Part shown: in pieces, positions 18,172-27,339 of the stretch
Numbering within the stretch: position 1 is the first letter of the stretch
Layout: each line of letters starts with the position of its first letter
NCBI GenBank assembly: GCA_903848465.1
Contig: CAINGK010000150.1
Coordinates: 38,392-102,391 of the forward strand
From: an uncultured Verrucomicrobiota bacterium
GTDB lineage: Bacteria > Verrucomicrobiota > Verrucomicrobiia > Verrucomicrobiales > Verrucomicrobiaceae
Direction: 5' to 3'
Length of the DNA stretch: 64,000 nt
Translations under genes and position numbers: made by a program
Notes under the pieces: generated by a model
Databases searched by the model: none
What the model was told of the DNA's origin: nothing
What the model saw: the letters and a program-made list of their open reading frames with translations, nothing else

Positions 18172-19755
18172 ATGATGCAAAAATCGCTTTCTCTCCTCTG
18201 GCTTCTTTTCTTCCTGCCAGCCTTGGCTTTGGCCGAGAAGCCGGTCAACGTGCTCTTCATCATCACGGATCAGCAGCGCTGGGACACGCTTGGCTGCATG
18301 GACAACAAGATCATCAAGACGCCGAACCTGGACCGTCTGGCGGCGGAAGGCGTGCGGTTCAATCGCATGTATTCTTCCTGCCCGGTCTGCGTGCCGGCAC
18401 GCACGGTGATCCTGACCGGACGGAGCTGCGAGACGAACCGCATCATCACCAACGAGGAGATCAATCGTGAAGATTTGCCGGATCTTCAGTCGTTTGATCA
18501 GATCCTCTTCAAGCACGGCTGGCGCGGAGAATACTATGGCAAGTGGCACAGTCCGTATCGCTACGCGCTGGATTATATCAACGGCGTACGCTGGGTGAAC
18601 GGACCGCCGCCACCGGGCACGCGCGCCGATTTGAACGAGAGCAAAGCCTTCGCAAAGTATCTCGATGAGCATGTACCGCAGCGTGCGCTGCAGCCAGGCG
18701 AGCAGCTTGCGAATTTGTACAACCGTCCCTACCGGCCAGACCCTCTCGACGGCGCGTATGGACTGCCCCCCGAACAGGTGCAGAAAATCATGCGCGATAG
18801 AAAGGCGGCCGCTGCACAGCAGATCGGCCAGGGATTCAGCTACGGTTGTCTGGACGTGCCACCCGAACACACACTGGCGGCATGGACGGTCAAGGAAGGC
18901 CTGGAGGCGCTGGACCGCCTGAAGGACGGCCCCTTTTCACTCACGGTTTCCATCGGCCCGCCGCATCCACCTATGGTGCTGCCAAAGCCTTATTATGGCA
19001 TGTATCCTCCGGAGGAGATGCCGGTGCCCGCCAGCATTGAGGATGAACGCACCGATTCCCCCTATTGGCGGAACACTTCACCAGAGTCGTACCGCGACAA
19101 GAAGAAGGTCCAGCAGATGATCTCGGACTATTACGGCATGATCACGCTGAACGACGACTGGATCGGCAAGCTGCTGACAAAACTCGATGAACTGCACCTC
19201 AGCGAGAACACCCTCGTCGTTTTCACCGCCGACCACGGCGAGATGCTGGGAGATCACGGCATGCTGAGCAAATTCGTATTCTATGAAGGCAGCGCACACA
19301 TCCCGCTGCTCATGCGGCTGCCCGGTCGCATCAAGTCGGAAACCGTGGTGGAGGCACCCGTTGCGCAACTGGACTTGTTCAGCACGATCCTCGATTACTG
19401 CGGCATCGCAGGCCAGAAGTCAGAGGGTGACTCACTCCGCCCTTGGATCGAAGGCAAGGGCAAGGCAGGTCGCGTGATTGTTTCCGAATGGAATGGCACC
19501 GCAGTACCCGGCTACATGGTGACCGATGGCCGCTGGAAACTGATGTTTGGCCGTGGCCTCACCGCACGGGCACGCGACGCCCTGTTTGATCTCGAAACAG
19601 ACCCGCTCGAAATGAAGAATCTCCTCGCCAATGAAACAGACCGCACGGCAAACAAAGCGGAGGTCGAGCGTTTGAAGCAGTCACTGCTCGACTGGCTCAC
19701 ACGCAACAGCTCCTCCCATGTCGAAGAAGTGCGTGCGCGCAGCATTGTGAAATAA
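18172..19755 (+). CDS. secreted type I sulfatase (5 of 5), TDQ subgroup
   Basis: The start is ATG 18172 (ATG 18175 is an alternative); a GTG-initiated extension to 18130 would only add a leader. The 527-residue protein has a signal peptide MMQKSLSLLWLLFFLPALALA. Motifs are IITDQQRWDTLG (metal), C73-V-P-A-R77 (formylglycine site) followed by ILTGRSC, GKWHSP, and FTADHGEMLGDHG (late Asp/His). It shares the TDQ...DHGE arrangement with its upstream neighbour, but the alignment is broken by long insertions, so tandem duplication is not recent. It lies 38 bp from that sulfatase. Confidence 0.94.
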   Translation: MMQKSLSLLWLLFFLPALALAEKPVNVLFIITDQQRWDTLGCMDNKIIKTPNLDRLAAEGVRFNRMYSSCPVCVPARTVILTGRSCETNRIITNEEINREDLPDLQSFDQILFKHGWRGEYYGKWHSPYRYALDYINGVRWVNGPPPPGTRADLNESKAFAKYLDEHVPQRALQPGEQLANLYNRPYRPDPLDGAYGLPPEQVQKIMRDRKAAAAQQIGQGFSYGCLDVPPEHTLAAWTVKEGLEALDRLKDGPFSLTVSIGPPHPPMVLPKPYYGMYPPEEMPVPASIEDERTDSPYWRNTSPESYRDKKKVQQMISDYYGMITLNDDWIGKLLTKLDELHLSENTLVVFTADHGEMLGDHGMLSKFVFYEGSAHIPLLMRLPGRIKSETVVEAPVAQLDLFSTILDYCGIAGQKSEGDSLRPWIEGKGKAGRVIVSEWNGTAVPGYMVTDGRWKLMFGRGLTARARDALFDLETDPLEMKNLLANETDRTANKAEVERLKQSLLDWLTRNSSSHVEEVRARSIVK

Positions 19756-19776
19756 GATTTACAGCATCCTCCCGCC

Positions 19777-20523
19777 ATGAAACTTCACCTCAGCTTGTTC
19801 TGTCTGTGTTTATTCGCAGTCTTTGCGAGAGCCGATGAGTTCACATCGAGCGGTGTCAAAATTTTCTACACCGTGCAGGGTAGCGGCACGCCGGTGGTGT
19901 TGATTCATGGCCTGCACTCCAGCGGTTCGATGAACTGGACCATGCCAGGCATCACCGCTGCATTGGCGCAGAACCACCGCGTCATTGTGATGGACTGCCG
20001 TGGCCACGGGAAGTCGGACAAGCCGGAAACCGATGCAGCCTACGGAGTTGCGATGGCAGAGGATGTCGTCGCGCTGCTTACTCACCTCGATACTCGGAAA
20101 GCCCACATCGTCGGTTACTCGATGGGCGGCATGATCGCGCTGAAGACAGCGGTGCTGCATCCCGATCGCGTGCAGGACCTGCTGCTGTGCGGCATGGGCT
20201 GGTTGCAGGATGGCAGCATGTTGCAGGGCTTCTGGGAGCATACTTCACCGCGTGAACGCTTGTTCGGCAGCAGTACCTCCGCCTGCATGAAAGGCATGGC
20301 ACGTCTCGCCGTCACGGAGGCGGAAGTAAAAGCCCTCAAAATGCCCGCCGCCATCATCGTGGGTGACCGTGATCCGGTGGAGAAGCTTTATGTCTTCCCT
20401 CTGACACAAATCCGCCCTGACTGGCCGGTGACGAAGATTGCAGGTGCCGGACACATCACCTGCGTCATGAAGCCCGATTTCCGCGATGCGGTGGTGGCGA
20501 CGATTGCAAAATTTGAGAAGTAA
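19777..20523 (+). CDS. secreted alpha/beta hydrolase
   Basis: A 248-residue alpha/beta-hydrolase-fold protein with a signal peptide (MKLHLSLFCLCLFAVFARA). The oxyanion strand is VVLIHGLHSSG, the nucleophile elbow GYSMGG with Ser115, the acid is probably Asp in IVGDRDP and the base His in GAGHITC, so the triad looks complete. It could be a carboxylesterase removing acyl or feruloyl-type groups, or a lactonase. It follows the last sulfatase by 21 bp and precedes another esterase by 20 bp. There is no lipase-type lid segment. Confidence 0.85.
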   Translation: MKLHLSLFCLCLFAVFARADEFTSSGVKIFYTVQGSGTPVVLIHGLHSSGSMNWTMPGITAALAQNHRVIVMDCRGHGKSDKPETDAAYGVAMAEDVVALLTHLDTRKAHIVGYSMGGMIALKTAVLHPDRVQDLLLCGMGWLQDGSMLQGFWEHTSPRERLFGSSTSACMKGMARLAVTEAEVKALKMPAAIIVGDRDPVEKLYVFPLTQIRPDWPVTKIAGAGHITCVMKPDFRDAVVATIAKFEK

Positions 20524-20543
20524 AACACTACACTGACCCAACC

Positions 20544-21485
20544 ATGAAAAGCCTCCTGCTCCATTTAAGCCCCTTCTTTCTACTAATCACTGCTGCGCTG
20601 CATGCCCAGGAGCCAGAGCGCATCCGCGATGTCATCTACACCAAGCATGATGGCGTTGCATTGACCATGGATGTGTTCAAGCCGGCGAAGCCGAACGGCG
20701 CGGGCATCATCAAGATCGTAAGCGGCGGTTGGAAATCGAATCACAATGGCATCAGCGATGGCGGCTGGCCGAAGGCGGGTTACACCACGTTTGTGGTCGT
20801 GCATGGCACGCAGCCGAGGTTTCAGGTGGAGGAGATCGTGGCAGACCTGAATCGTGCAGTGCGCTTTGTGCGCGCCCATGCGGCAGACTACGGCGTGGAC
20901 CCGCAAAAACTCGGTGTCACGGGCAGCAGCGCAGGTGGACACCTGAGCCTGATGCTGGCAACGCGCGGCGGTCCGGGCGATGCGAAGGCGCCTGACCCGA
21001 TCGACCGTGAAAGCAGCGCCGTGAATGCCGTGGCGTGCTTTTACCCACCGACGGATTACCTGAACTGGTTCGAGCCGGGTGACAATGCGGTGGGCATCGG
21101 CAAGCTCGCAGCGTATGCGGCGGCGTTTGGTCCGAAGGCAGCGACGGAAGAAGGTCGTGCAGCATTGGGCCGTGAGCTGTCGCCGATTTACTGGGTTCAC
21201 AAAGGACAGCCGCCCATCTTCATTGTGCATGGCGATGCCGACCCTCAAGTTTCGATCACGCAATCGCAGCGCTTTCTCAAGCTCTGCCATCAAGAAGGAG
21301 TCGTGTGCGAACTGGTCATCCGCGAAGGCGCGGGCCACGGCGGCTGGCAGGAAATGCCGCAGGACACGGAACGCATGGTCGAGTGGTTCAATCTGCAACT
21401 CCTCGGCAAGCAGCCTGCAAAGGCGTTCACACTGGATGTATCCTCGCTTCCCAGCACACCGGTGCAGAAGGTGAAGAAGCCCTGA
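20544..21485 (+). CDS. secreted esterase/alpha-beta hydrolase (HSL/acetyl-esterase type)
   Basis: The 313-residue protein has a signal peptide ending near ALHA-Q22. Its nucleophile motif is GVTGSSAGGHLSL with Ser129, as in BD-FAE/acetylxylan-type esterases (PF20434/PF07859). The acid and base are likely the Asp of IVHGDADP and the His of GAGHGGW. Such enzymes deacylate decorated polysaccharides or their oligomers. It is a second esterase of different subfamily beside the preceding one, which supports an acylated substrate. The gaps to neighbours are 20 and 26 bp. Confidence 0.87.
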   Translation: MKSLLLHLSPFFLLITAALHAQEPERIRDVIYTKHDGVALTMDVFKPAKPNGAGIIKIVSGGWKSNHNGISDGGWPKAGYTTFVVVHGTQPRFQVEEIVADLNRAVRFVRAHAADYGVDPQKLGVTGSSAGGHLSLMLATRGGPGDAKAPDPIDRESSAVNAVACFYPPTDYLNWFEPGDNAVGIGKLAAYAAAFGPKAATEEGRAALGRELSPIYWVHKGQPPIFIVHGDADPQVSITQSQRFLKLCHQEGVVCELVIREGAGHGGWQEMPQDTERMVEWFNLQLLGKQPAKAFTLDVSSLPSTPVQKVKKP

Positions 21486-21511
21486 GTTAAAGCTTTCTCA
21501 CTCTCTTTATC

Positions 21512-23124
21512 ATGAAGGCTTTCCTCTGCCTCCTCCTTCTCACCACAGTTGTTTGGGCCGATGATTCGGCGACACTTGCCGCCCTGTTTGCCAAAGGCGG
21601 CGTGGTGACGATTCCGGCTGGAGATTATCATCTCGATGGCAACAAACCAGTGCCGCTGGCCTCAAACATGACCATCTTCGCTCATGGTGCCAGATTCCTT
21701 CTGCCCAAAGCACTGCCTGACAAGGCGCGGGTGGTGCTATTTGCGGGTCAGGACATCTTACACTTCACGTGGCATGGCGGTGAGTTTGTCGGCCATGTGT
21801 TTGATCCGGCCCAAAAGGAAAATTCATGGGAACCCAATGCGAACACCAAGGGCATCGAGATCACCACGACGAAAGCAGGCGGCACACATGACATCCTGTT
21901 TCGGGAAGTGACGTCCACAGGCATGGCCGGAGCCGTGATCGGGGTCCATGGTCTGGTCGGAAAGAGCATCGAAAGCGAAGTGACGGCCTATGCAGAACGC
22001 GTGGCGGTGGAAAGCTGCACGCTGCTACGCAGCGGCAAGTTCATGTGGGACTACGGCTACCTCTGGCAGATCATGACCTTTCCGGAGTCTTATGAGCCAT
22101 GGGAAGTCGAGCGGGCCATGAAATATTTCCGCACCGATTTATGCGTGATGTGACGTTCAGCGGCGATCTCGTGAAGTTCGAAAACACCAACCGACCGCTC
22201 GTCATCAGCCAAACCGACGAGCCAAGCGAAGCGCTCTCCTTCATGGGTGCGGATTTGCCCAAAAACCTTGTCCGCAGCCAGCAGTACTTCGTCGTCGATT
22301 CCACACCGAAATACATCAAGATCTCTGACAAGCCAAAAGGCACCCCGATCCGCTTCGAAGGTGATGGCAGCGGCAGCTTGGCCTTCAACCTCAGCGCCAA
22401 CTACCTCTCCGCCTATGCCCCGACAGGCAGCGGTCCCGGCAAAGGCTCTTTCGACATTGTGGGTGCTAAGGACGTCCGCGTCACCGGCTGCCAGCTCAGC
22501 GCAATGGGTGACACGATGCACATTCAGCGCAGCCGAAACATTATTTTCGCGAACAACCACATCCTCGGCAGTCGCATGGGGGCGTTCTTTCTAGCCGAGT
22601 ACTGCCAGAATGCCACGATCACCGGCAACCTCGTCGATGGCACAAATGGTTCTCGCGTAATCAGTGTGGAGAAGAGCTGCACAGACGTAACGATGACGGG
22701 CAACACCTTTCGCAACGGCGGGCGCGGCGCGTGGATCAATCAGCCGGTCAATTTCATCATGACTGGCAATGTCTTCGTGAACAATACGACAAAAAACGAG
22801 CCCGACATCCGGCATGGTCGCATCGCCTACCGCACCGCAAAGCCTGGTGAATTTCCGGAGCTCTACTTCACGATCTATGACCCTGCTGCGACCTACGGTC
22901 CCATCATCGTACGCGACAACATCTTCATCCTTGGCGACTCCGCCCCCGGCGAGGCCGTCACCTTCGCCCCCAACGGTCACGACCTGCAATTCACCGGCAA
23001 CACCTTCCAGAACAAGGCTGCGATCATCGTCGTGGACCCAAGCTGCAAGAATGCATTGATCGAAAGCAACATGGGAGCAACGACCCTCCGCAAGCCGGTG
23101 GACTTCAATCACGGACGGCGGTGA
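21512..23124 (+). pseudogene. secreted right-handed beta-helix protein, interrupted by one frameshift
   Basis: Two overlapping frames make one protein. Codons from 21512 run to a stop at 22151-22153 and include a signal peptide (MKAFLCLLLLTTVVWA). A second frame, open from before 22099 to 23124, carries the rest, with repeated short Asn/Gly-turn strands (ITGNLVDG, MTGNTF, MTGNVFVNN, FTGNTF) typical of parallel beta-helix (PF13229-like) polysaccharide-binding or lyase proteins. The junction lies near 22131-22142, where one extra T in the run of three at 22138-22140 would give a continuous frame of about 537 residues. The loss could be a real mutation or a base-calling error in a homopolymer. 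The function may be a lyase or epimerase; catalytic residues cannot be identified. Confidence 0.7.
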
Positions 23125-23187
23125 ATGCCCACTCGGCATGCGAAACCGCTCGAAAGACCCAGATTGTCTGTGCTATATGACAGGACC

Positions 23188-23865
23188 ATGGCTCTTACTC
23201 GCATTTACCTGATCCGTCACGGTGCCACCATTCTGACTGCCGAAGACCGTTTTGCCGGTGCCACCAATGTGCCGCTATCAGATGAAGGCCGCACTCAGGC
23301 AGGACACCTTGCACAGCGCTTGAAAGGACTGCCAGTTGCGGCGGTGTACGCCTCGCCTCTCGACCGCACGATGGAAACCGCACGCATTCTCGCTGCCCCC
23401 CATTCACTGGAGGTCAACCCACGTGACGGGCTGCGAGAGATCTCGCATGGCCATTGGGAGCAACTGACGCGTGCCGAGGTGGATCAGCAGTTTCCCGCCG
23501 AAGCAGCCGCCTGGGATGAAGACCCCTTCACCTTTGCCCCCCCCGGCGGCGAAAGCGGCCTCGAGGTGACCGCCCGGGCCCTGCCGGCATTTCTGGATAT
23601 TGTCAGGCATCATGAAGGCGAGTCGGTGATCGTCGTTTCACACAAGGCGACAAATCGCCTGCTGCTCAGTTCCTTGCTCGGATTCGATCCGCGGCGATAC
23701 CGAGACAATCTGGATCAAAATCCGGCGGCCCTGAATGTCGTGGACTTCCAAAACTCGGTGCGCGCTCGTTTGATGCTGTTCAACGACACCTCTCATTACT
23801 CCGAAGATACACTGATCAAGCCTGACACGCCAAAGGCATGCCTGTCGAGTTGGTGGGCGAAATAA
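23188..23865 (+). CDS. histidine phosphatase family protein (phosphoglycerate mutase-like)
   Basis: ATG 23188 opens directly on MALTRIYLIRHGAT; a longer frame start at 23125 adds an unconserved leader. The 225-residue protein has the catalytic R10-H11-G12, the SPLDRTMETA segment (second Arg and Glu), and VVSHKATNR with the second active-site His, so it should be active. GpmB, CobC and broad-specificity sugar phosphatases share this pattern. It is the last same-strand gene before the thioesterase and could dephosphorylate a sugar phosphate from the cluster, though a housekeeping role is as likely. Confidence 0.88.
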   Translation: MALTRIYLIRHGATILTAEDRFAGATNVPLSDEGRTQAGHLAQRLKGLPVAAVYASPLDRTMETARILAAPHSLEVNPRDGLREISHGHWEQLTRAEVDQQFPAEAAAWDEDPFTFAPPGGESGLEVTARALPAFLDIVRHHEGESVIVVSHKATNRLLLSSLLGFDPRRYRDNLDQNPAALNVVDFQNSVRARLMLFNDTSHYSEDTLIKPDTPKACLSSWWAK

Positions 23866-23925
23866 GCCCCGCCCAATCGCGAACGACATTGCGAACTGGC
23901 GCGGCATCCCGACAGTTCTGTTTCC

Positions 23926-24369
23926 ATGAACGACGACCTTCTGCGAGACACCGAACGTTTCCTCCATGAGCAGATCCCGCTCACGCAAACAATGGGCGTA
24001 AAGCTGGAAAGCTACGATGGAGAACAGCTCGTCGTCACGGCTCCGCTGGAGCCAAATCACAACCACCTCGGCACCGCATTCGGGGGAAGCCTCAGTGCAC
24101 TGACAACATTGACTGGCTACGCGATGCTCTGGCTGCAACTGGGCGACCGCAATGCGCACATCGTCATCCGCGAAAGCAACATTCGGTACAAGCGCCCGGT
24201 GCGTGGCATGCTCCGCGCCGTGTGCCTGCGGCCAGATGAGGCTTCACTGGCAGCTTTCAAGGCGACCTTCCAGAGCACCGGCAAAGCGCACATTAAGCTC
24301 CAAGTCGAGATCATTCACGCAGAGCAAATCTGCGTGGTGTTTGAAGGCGATTTCGTTGCCATACGTTAG
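23926..24369 (+). CDS. thioesterase-like protein (YiiD C-terminal domain type, hotdog fold)
   Basis: The 147-residue cytoplasmic protein resembles the C-terminal thioesterase domain of YiiD (PF09500). The signature is ...APLEPNHNHLGTAFGGSLSALTTLTGY at about residues 42-68, then WLQL and IRYKRPVRG, as in hotdog thioesterases. It would hydrolyse an acyl-CoA or acyl-ACP. It is not obviously linked to the upstream cluster and converges with the OmpA-family gene 34 bp away. Confidence 0.72.
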   Translation: MNDDLLRDTERFLHEQIPLTQTMGVKLESYDGEQLVVTAPLEPNHNHLGTAFGGSLSALTTLTGYAMLWLQLGDRNAHIVIRESNIRYKRPVRGMLRAVCLRPDEASLAAFKATFQSTGKAHIKLQVEIIHAEQICVVFEGDFVAIR

Positions 24370-24403
24370 CAACAGAGAAAGGGTCCGCGCTTGCTCAGTT
24401 GTC

Positions 24404-25444
24404 TTACTTGGCCTTGGCCGCCCCCATGTCCACGAGTTCGACTCGGCGATTCTTTGCACGGCCTTCCTCAGTGGCATTAGTCGCCACGGGAGAAGCGAAC
24501 GAAATCCCCACCGGAAACAGTCGTTCTTTGGAAATGCCTTTTTCCGTCAGGTTGGATACCACGGAGTCCGCACGCCGCTGCGACAGGCTGCGATTGTACT
24601 CAAAGCTGCCTTCTGTATCCGTATGACCAACGACCAGCACACGCAGGTCCGCCTTGTCCTGCAGCAGTTTGGCAATCTCGGCCAGGGTGGCTTCCGAATC
24701 TGGGCGGATCGTGGCTTTGTCCGTATCAAACTGGATGCCGTAGAGGGCCACCTTGCCGTTAAGGGCGATCTGGCTGGCCATTTCCTCCGCCTTCACCAGC
24801 ACCATCTTCTGCTCCATCGGCTTCATCTCGCAGATGTCCACGCGCACAATGGTGCTCTTTTCGGGAACCTTCAGCGAGGCTGCGGTCCATGAGGCTTCAA
24901 ATGACCAGACGGAACAAAACACATCTCCTTCTGGACGTGCAAGTCGGGTGGCAAGGTAATGTGACTTGGTCTTGTCCAGCCCCTGCATCGCCATGATCTG
25001 CGGATGATCCCGGTTCGTGTTCTCCGGCGTCATGCCATAGACTTCCATCGCAAGGTTGTCGCCCTTGTTCTTCTCGACCTCTTCACCCGAGGCACGGAAA
25101 AGAATTTCAAAGCCTTTTTCCTTCAGTTCATTCTCATACTGGCGCACGCCTTCCAGGGTTCCGATGCCTGCAGGCAAATTGTAAAACAGCGTGGTCTTGC
25201 GCCCTTCAACCTCCACTTTTTTGAAGGGCTTCATCTTTCCTTCGTTGTAATCAAACACGATGCACTCCAGCGCCATCTTCAGAGCGTCGTAGTTCTTCTG
25301 TTCATACCATACCAGCGTCGACCCTTCGTACCGCTTGAGCAGCGGATGGTCTTTGCCGCCCTTCACATCCGCAGCCGATGTAACTCCCGGGTAAAAGCCG
25401 AAGACAACCACGGCGATGATCCAAGCAGACTTTAGAATACTCAT
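24404..25444 (-). CDS. OmpA-family outer-membrane/peptidoglycan-associated protein with DUF4892-like N-terminal region
   Basis: The 346-residue protein has a signal peptide (MSILKSAWIIAVVVFGFYPGVTSA). The N-terminal half begins DHPLLKRYEGSTLVWYEQ and resembles the DUF4892 family. The C-terminal OmpA domain (about 215-340) has TDKATIRPDSEATLAEIA and the peptidoglycan-binding motif VVGHTDTEGSFEYNRSLSQRRADSV, with conserved Asp and Arg. It should sit in the periplasm and anchor to peptidoglycan. The gene is transcribed away from the secreted isomerase gene at 25606 across a 161-bp divergent gap. Confidence 0.85.
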   Translation of the reverse strand: MSILKSAWIIAVVVFGFYPGVTSAADVKGGKDHPLLKRYEGSTLVWYEQKNYDALKMALECIVFDYNEGKMKPFKKVEVEGRKTTLFYNLPAGIGTLEGVRQYENELKEKGFEILFRASGEEVEKNKGDNLAMEVYGMTPENTNRDHPQIMAMQGLDKTKSHYLATRLARPEGDVFCSVWSFEASWTAASLKVPEKSTIVRVDICEMKPMEQKMVLVKAEEMASQIALNGKVALYGIQFDTDKATIRPDSEATLAEIAKLLQDKADLRVLVVGHTDTEGSFEYNRSLSQRRADSVVSNLTEKGISKERLFPVGISFASPVATNATEEGRAKNRRVELVDMGAAKAK

Positions 25445-25605
25445 ATACGGCAGAATGAACTCACCGCGTCGTCACGCAAGCAAACTCCTTGGACAGAATA
25501 CCGAAATTTTGGAGGCGCTGAGCTAGATTCGCGTCTCTTCCTGGAACAGCACCTCCGCCATCCGAACTTGCAAGAAGTCCGCGCGCCAGCCGTTGAAACG
25601 CTCCC

Positions 25606-26475
25606 ATGATTCGCCAGACACTCCTCTCCCTCATTCTCGGCACGGCCTCCATGGCCGTTGCCGGTCAAACATTCCCCGAAAGTGCCAAAGTCGGCTACTT
25701 CTATGCCGGCTGCCAGGCCTACACCTTCAAGTCCTTCGATTTGATGACGGCACTCGAAAAAATCGCCGCCGCCGGTGGCAAAACGGTGGAGTTTTTCCCT
25801 GGCCATCTGATTTCCAAAGCCGATCCGAAGTCCAAGTTTGATCACAACACCACAGCGGAGCAGCGCGCTCCAGTGAAGGCCAAGCTCAAGGAACTGGGCC
25901 TCACCCCCGTGGGTTATGGCGTGGTGCGCCTGCCGAACAAGGAAGACGAGTGCCGCAAAATTTTCGACTTCTGCAAGGATATGGGAGTCGGCTTGGTCGT
26001 CAGCGAACCGGCCGACGACGCCTTCGACCTCATCGAAAAACTGGTGAAAGAATACGACATCAAGATGGGGATCCACAACCACCCCAAGAAGCCGCTTGAT
26101 CGCAGCTATCGCTACTGGGACCCCGAGTATGTGCTCAGCCTCGTAAAAGACCGCGATCCCCGCATGGGCTCTTGTGCCGACATCGGCCACTGGGTGCGCT
26201 CGGGCGTGAAACCCACCGACGCCATCAAGATTCTCAAAGGCCGCATCTTTGACAGCCACGTCAAAGACCTCGACGCCTTCGGCGTGCGCGAAGCCAAGGA
26301 CATGGTCTGGGGCACCGGCCAGTCGGACATCCCAGCCGTGCTGAATCTTTATGCCGAGCAGGGCTTCCTGGGCCCTCTCGATGTCGAATGGGAAAAAGAC
26401 TGGGAGACCAGCCTGCCTGATGTGACCAAGTGCCTGGAGTTCGTGAAGAACTTCAAGCCTACAACGACGAAGTAA
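25606..26475 (+). CDS. secreted sugar phosphate isomerase/epimerase-like protein
   Basis: A 289-residue TIM-barrel protein of the xylose-isomerase-like family that carries an export signal (MIRQTLLSLILGTASMAVAG), so it is periplasmic and cannot act on phosphorylated sugars there. Conserved segments are KTVEFFPG, MGIHNHPKKP, SCADIGHW, DSHVKDLD and LDVEWEK, giving plausible metal ligands. Exported members are frequent in this phylum beside DUF1080 jelly-roll proteins, and one such protein is encoded next door in the opposite orientation. A strong terminator follows (26501-26538). Confidence 0.83.
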   Translation: MIRQTLLSLILGTASMAVAGQTFPESAKVGYFYAGCQAYTFKSFDLMTALEKIAAAGGKTVEFFPGHLISKADPKSKFDHNTTAEQRAPVKAKLKELGLTPVGYGVVRLPNKEDECRKIFDFCKDMGVGLVVSEPADDAFDLIEKLVKEYDIKMGIHNHPKKPLDRSYRYWDPEYVLSLVKDRDPRMGSCADIGHWVRSGVKPTDAIKILKGRIFDSHVKDLDAFGVREAKDMVWGTGQSDIPAVLNLYAEQGFLGPLDVEWEKDWETSLPDVTKCLEFVKNFKPTTTK

Positions 26476-26500
26476 CCGTCATTTCAAAATCAATTCCACT

Positions 26501-26538
26501 GCGGCGCAGGATCACGCATCCTGCGCCGCTTTGTTTTT
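26501..26538 (+). terminator. rho-independent terminator after the secreted isomerase gene
   Basis: A perfect 12-bp inverted repeat (arms 26501-26512 and 26518-26529, GC-rich, 5-nt loop) is followed by a T-rich tract (TTTGTTTTT) on the + strand, 25 bp after the stop codon of the isomerase gene. The opposite strand lacks a T tract, so it acts on the + transcript only. Confidence 0.9.
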
Positions 26539-26546
26539 CCAGCCGG

Positions 26547-27233
26547 TCAGGGATTGATGACGTGCACATCATCAATCCACACTGTCTTCCCCTGACCGAC
26601 GAGAAAGACCAACCGCGACTTTGCCACATCGAGCACTGTGCCCTTGGCCGCAAGCTTCTGCGTGTCGTTCACCGTCACAATCACGTCGTTGCCTTTCAAT
26701 GACACATCCAGCTTGATCCACTCGCCCGGCTGCGCTTGCAGCGGCGCGGTTGCCAGACGTTCGGTGCGGTAAAATTGCGGATCCGCCAGTTGCTCCGCTG
26801 TGGGCGACGGAACCTTTTTCCCTTCTTTCGTGAGAGCGGCGCGAAGCTTGCCCTGCGCGATGTGCGACTCCGGCGTGCCGCGATCCTGCACGATGGCCAA
26901 GGTGTTGCCGTAGATGGACACACGCAGCAGATGCGCGGAGCCACCAAAGGCAGATTCACCATCGATAAGCATGAGGCCGTTGCCCTTCTCGTCGAGCTTC
27001 ACCTTGCAGCTCACGGCAAGATCACGCCCTGCCAGCGGCGCGAAAACCGCAGGCCCATGATCATCGTCCTTCGCGCAGATGCCTTGCAGCGCACCCTCCA
27101 CCACCGTCCAGGAATTCGCACGACCGCCCGTGGTCCATCCCTTGGGGAGCCCTGAGGCGGAGAAATCTTCGTGAATGAGTTCACCCGCAAAGGTGGAGGT
27201 GCAAAAAACAAGGGCCAGCAAATGACGGTGCAT
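26547..27233 (-). CDS. secreted concanavalin-like jelly-roll protein (DUF1080/LamG-type)
   Basis: ATG 27233 is taken as start because it begins a signal peptide (MHRHLLALVFCTSTFA); the frame is open for 55 more codons without conserved content. The 228-residue protein reads as a single beta-sandwich: FSASGLPKGWTTGG...WTVVEGALQG near the N terminus, strands LAVSCKVKLDEKGNGLMLI, and a C-terminal VWIDDVHV. This matches the 3-keto-disaccharide hydrolase/laminin-G fold (PF06439 and relatives). Active-site residues are not identifiable. It may bind or cleave a sugar in the periplasm and converges with the secreted isomerase gene, with a terminator between them. Confidence 0.65.
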   Translation of the reverse strand: MHRHLLALVFCTSTFAGELIHEDFSASGLPKGWTTGGRANSWTVVEGALQGICAKDDDHGPAVFAPLAGRDLAVSCKVKLDEKGNGLMLIDGESAFGGSAHLLRVSIYGNTLAIVQDRGTPESHIAQGKLRAALTKEGKKVPSPTAEQLADPQFYRTERLATAPLQAQPGEWIKLDVSLKGNDVIVTVNDTQKLAAKGTVLDVAKSRLVFLVGQGKTVWIDDVHVINP

Positions 27234-27339
27234 TAAAACGAAACGACCTGAATCTCGGCGCTGTTGCGTTACACACGAATTAACCTGACGAACATCATCC
27301 AGCATTGACCGGGCAACGTCCGCCACCAAGAATCCCGTC

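Noticed and set aside
22138..23124. Second half of the beta-helix gene as an independent gene from ATG 22138 or 22099
   Set aside because: It would lack a signal peptide, has no ribosome-binding site, and the two parts read as one protein with a single base added.
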